Assembly: GCA_035296565.1 (NCBI GenBank)
Contig: DATHAQ010000047.1
Location: forward strand, 1-64,000
Reading direction: 5' to 3'
From: JACCZR01 sp035296565
Lineage (GTDB): Bacteria > Actinomycetota > Thermoleophilia > Solirubrobacterales > Thermoleophilaceae
DNA: 64,000 bases
A program made the translations under genes and the position numbers. This document shows positions 61,826 to 64,000 of the stretch, piece after piece (the first letter of the stretch is position 1; each line of letters begins with the position of its first letter). The notes below the pieces were generated by a model. That model did no database searches. It was given only the letters and a program-made list of their open reading frames with translations, and was not told the origin of the DNA.

Positions 61826-64000
61826 GTCGGGCCGGGGGGACTCCTCCGGCGGCACCCAGCGGCCCAGCACGGCGTGGGCCAGCGCGCCCGCGTAACACAG
61901 CACCGCCAGCCCGGCTGCCCACGGATAGCCGAGGTTGATCGCGACCGCGATGGCGAGCACCGACCCCACCACCGACGCGACCCCGTTGACCCCCCAGGCC
62001 CAGGCCACGCCCTCGGGGTAGAGCCCCTGCAGGCGCCGGAGCCCGATCGGCATCGCGAAGCCCAGCGCCGCTCCCACCGGGGCGAGCAGGACCACCGTGC
62101 AGAGGATGCGCAGCGCGAAGGGGATATCGATGAGCGCGTCCAGCAGCGGCCTGAGGCCCCAGATGCTCGCCGCGATCGCCATACAGCCGAAGGCAAGCGC
62201 GCCGATCAGCCGCGTCCGATCCGGAGACCCTCCCCGGCCCGACAGCCAGGCTCCGGCGCCCGTGGAAACCAGCAGGGTGAAGAGCACCACCGACAAGGCA
62301 TAGGTGGGGAAGCCGAGGAAGAGGACGAAGCGCTGGATCAGGACCACCTCCAGGACGAGGAAGCCGAGCCCGATCGCGACGAAGAAGAGCAGCGAACCGA
62401 CGTCGGGCCTGGTCCGGGCCGGCACCATCGCCAGCGGGAGGGCAAACAGGAAGCTCGCGAGGACGAGGAGGATCCCGAGCGTGATCAGGAGAATGAGCAT
62501 CGGATCGGGCACGCCGAGCTCCGATGACGTCGCCTCGCTGCCGAGGTCGCCGAGCCGCTTCATGTGAAAGAAGAAGGGTTTGTCGTCGGTCGGCGGGCAG
62601 ACGTTGACCTCGTACCCGCCGCAGAAGGCGTCGAGGCTCGGCGCCGAGGCCAGGCCCCGCCACTCCTCGCGGTAGGGGCCTCCGGGGGCGAAGGCGAGCC
62701 CCCCTCCCCGGTCGGCCGCCAGGCGACGGATGCGGCTGTGCTCGGCCGCCGTGAAGGGCTTGAGCTTGGCCAGGACCGTGCCGTAGGGGATAGCCCGGAA
62801 CGGGCCCTTGTAGTAGCCGCGCAGCACCACCACGTGGCGCTCGGGGTCCTTTATGCCGCGGCGCCGCAGCGCGTCGAGGGTCAGCACCGTCACTCGGATC
62901 GCCTCGTCGCCCAGATGCCGCTGCGGGCGCGAGACGTTCAGCACGCCGTCGGGCTTGAGGTGGTCGAAGTACTCGTCGAAGGCCTCGATGGTGTAGAGGT
63001 TGTTCTCGGTCAGCGCGAAGGCCTGCGCCGAGCTGGGACTGAAGGTGTCGGTGAACCCGATGTGGACCTGGTCGTAGAGCCGCCCGCTCTCGCTCAAGCG
63101 CGAGCGGCCGTCACCGATCCTGGTGTGCACCCGGGGCAGCGCGTAGGGCCCGCCCGAGAACCAGCGCAGGTCGTCGTCGACCACCTTGCGGATGCCGCGG
63201 TTGAGCTCGATCACGTCGACCCTGCGTTGCTTCTCGCTGAGCGCGTTGAGGATGTCGCGGCCGCCGCCACCGCCGATGACCAGCGCGTCCCCCGGGCCGG
63301 TCAGCTGGTAGCCGATGCTCTGAGGCCCCTCCTGGAGGCGGCGCCAGTCCGGGATCCGGTCGCGACGGGCGGGGATGATCTCGCCGAGCACGCGGTCGTA
63401 GACCACGATCCCGTTGCTCTGGGGCCGTCGCTCGTTGGGCCGGGGCACGAAGCCCTGCACGCGGCTGAGCGGAGTCCAGCGCTCCACGTCGGGCTCTCGC
63501 CCGTCGGGCCGAAGCTGGAAGACCTCCTCGACCCCGGGCACCACCGCCAGCGCCACGGCGACGACGGCGAGCCCCGCCCCGAGCCGGGCCTCGCGCAGCG
63601 ATGGGCCGGCGACGAGCGCCGCGGCGGCCCCGACCAGGACCGCCAGCAGGACCACGAGGCGCGGAGCGTCGAGCAGCCACATCGGCGGCACCACCGCGAG
63701 CGCGCCGATTCCGGCTCCCGCCAGGTCGTAGGCGTAGACCCTTCCGATCGACTGCACGTACGCCCGGACGGCGAGCGCGATGGCGATGCCCGCGGCAAGG
63801 AATGCCGCCCCGGCGAGGACCGACGGGACGGCCAGCGTGAAGATGAAGCCGAGCGTCACGCCCTCGAAGCGGAAGTTCAGGCGGGCGGTGGCCGCCATGA
63901 GGACGAGCAGGAGGCCTCCGTAGGCCAGCGCGGCCCGGGCCATCGCCTGCTGGAGCGGCACGCGCTCGAACCAGGCCGGCCGGACGTAGATCAGGATCGC
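61757..64000 (-). CDS. Spermidine synthase-like membrane protein (5' end outside window)
   Basis: Open to the right edge; 747 residues visible. N-terminal spans (LALAVPS-like hydrophobic segments), a SpdSyn-like Rossmann domain with ALVIGGGGGRDILNALSEKQRRVDVIELNRG and GDGRSRLSESGRLYDQVHIGF, then KPFFFHMKRLGDL and eight or so C-terminal spans ending near LGYPWAAGLAVLCYAGALAHAVLG. Such fused proteins are widespread but their substrate is not settled; polyamine synthesis is not proven. Read-through to 61757 overlaps the plus-strand GT-C gene by 69 nt. Confidence 0.82.
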   Translation of the reverse strand, partial: AILIYVRPAWFERVPLQQAMARAALAYGGLLLVLMAATARLNFRFEGVTLGFIFTLAVPSVLAGAAFLAAGIAIALAVRAYVQSIGRVYAYDLAGAGIGALAVVPPMWLLDAPRLVVLLAVLVGAAAALVAGPSLREARLGAGLAVVAVALAVVPGVEEVFQLRPDGREPDVERWTPLSRVQGFVPRPNERRPQSNGIVVYDRVLGEIIPARRDRIPDWRRLQEGPQSIGYQLTGPGDALVIGGGGGRDILNALSEKQRRVDVIELNRGIRKVVDDDLRWFSGGPYALPRVHTRIGDGRSRLSESGRLYDQVHIGFTDTFSPSSAQAFALTENNLYTIEAFDEYFDHLKPDGVLNVSRPQRHLGDEAIRVTVLTLDALRRRGIKDPERHVVVLRGYYKGPFRAIPYGTVLAKLKPFTAAEHSRIRRLAADRGGGLAFAPGGPYREEWRGLASAPSLDAFCGGYEVNVCPPTDDKPFFFHMKRLGDLGSEATSSELGVPDPMLILLITLGILLVLASFLFALPLAMVPARTRPDVGSLLFFVAIGLGFLVLEVVLIQRFVLFLGFPTYALSVVLFTLLVSTGAGAWLSGRGGSPDRTRLIGALAFGCMAIAASIWGLRPLLDALIDIPFALRILCTVVLLAPVGAALGFAMPIGLRRLQGLYPEGVAWAWGVNGVASVVGSVLAIAVAINLGYPWAAGLAVLCYAGALAHAVLGRWVPPEESPRPDSAGGERVDAPLSAVVESRAQPG

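Overview
The window is very GC-rich (roughly 70% or more by eye), densely coded, and carries almost entirely chromosomal housekeeping and cell-surface genes. The gene set (an F420-type oxidoreductase, a DrrA-like ABC exporter, two RpoD/ECF-type sigma factors, comF-hpf-secA-prfB, nadC-nadA, ftsE-ftsX-ctpA-rnr-smpB, two S-adenosylhomocysteine hydrolase-like genes, a large mannose/UDP-sugar and glycosyltransferase block), GTG/TTG starts and many apparently leaderless promoters suggest a deep-branching actinobacterium, most plausibly class Thermoleophilia (Solirubrobacterales-like). This placement is inference; no rRNA or tRNA gene was recognised. No phage, insertion sequence, plasmid module or CRISPR array was seen.

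Layout: 1-5.6 kb has the end of an FMN hydroxy-acid oxidase, an F420-family enzyme, and a minus-strand operon (ABC exporter, cupin, DUF72) divergent from a MarR regulator. 5.6-20 kb is a mixed metabolic/stress region: a frameshifted doxX, a Na+/H+ antiporter, an ArsR regulator, a primary-like sigma factor, redox enzymes, a CDP-alcohol phosphotransferase, a sulfatase, a UdgX-type DNA glycosylase, an NYN nuclease, a DUF480 protein, a quinone reductase, a site-2 protease and a P450. 20-35 kb is the core block, mostly on the minus strand: comF, hpf, secA, prfB (with the +1 programmed frameshift), nadC, nadA, a RibD-like reductase, ftsE, ftsX, ctpA, rnr, smpB. An ECF sigma factor with a membrane segment and a long Ser/Gly/Asp tail sits inside it on the plus strand. 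35-47.5 kb holds ctaG, two sugar nucleotidyltransferases, tandem ahcY-like genes under a MerR regulator, phosphosugar isomerase, UDP-glucose dehydrogenase, an LCP ligase, an M20 peptidase and a second antiporter. 47.5-64 kb is an envelope glycan region: GT2 and GT4 transferases, a flippase, zinc-ribbon methyltransferases, several multi-membrane GT-C-like proteins, and a spermidine-synthase-like membrane protein running off the right edge.

How the genes work together: manC-like, pgi/pmi and ugd supply GDP- and UDP-sugars; GT2 enzymes, GT-C proteins and the flippase build and export lipid-linked glycans; the LCP protein probably attaches polymer to the wall. The secA-prfB and ftsE-ctpA-rnr-smpB segments are translation, export and division housekeeping.

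The most notable observations are: (1) the upstream ahcY-like protein has lost the Lys and Asp that act in catalysis, beside an intact paralogue; (2) about twenty genes have a TAnnnT box 6-9 nt before the start codon, implying widespread leaderless transcription; (3) a divergent marR/exporter promoter appears to share one palindromic -35 hexamer; (4) a dispersed TCAGCCGGCTGACGA element occurs in intergenic DNA, with three copies and a ~95-bp direct repeat between prfB and nadC; (5) an ECF sigma factor is fused to a membrane segment and disordered tail; (6) a pair of paralogous GT-C-like membrane proteins shares a PFxAAPWGDPVP signature; and (7) several convergent gene pairs overlap antisense, one by 211 nt.
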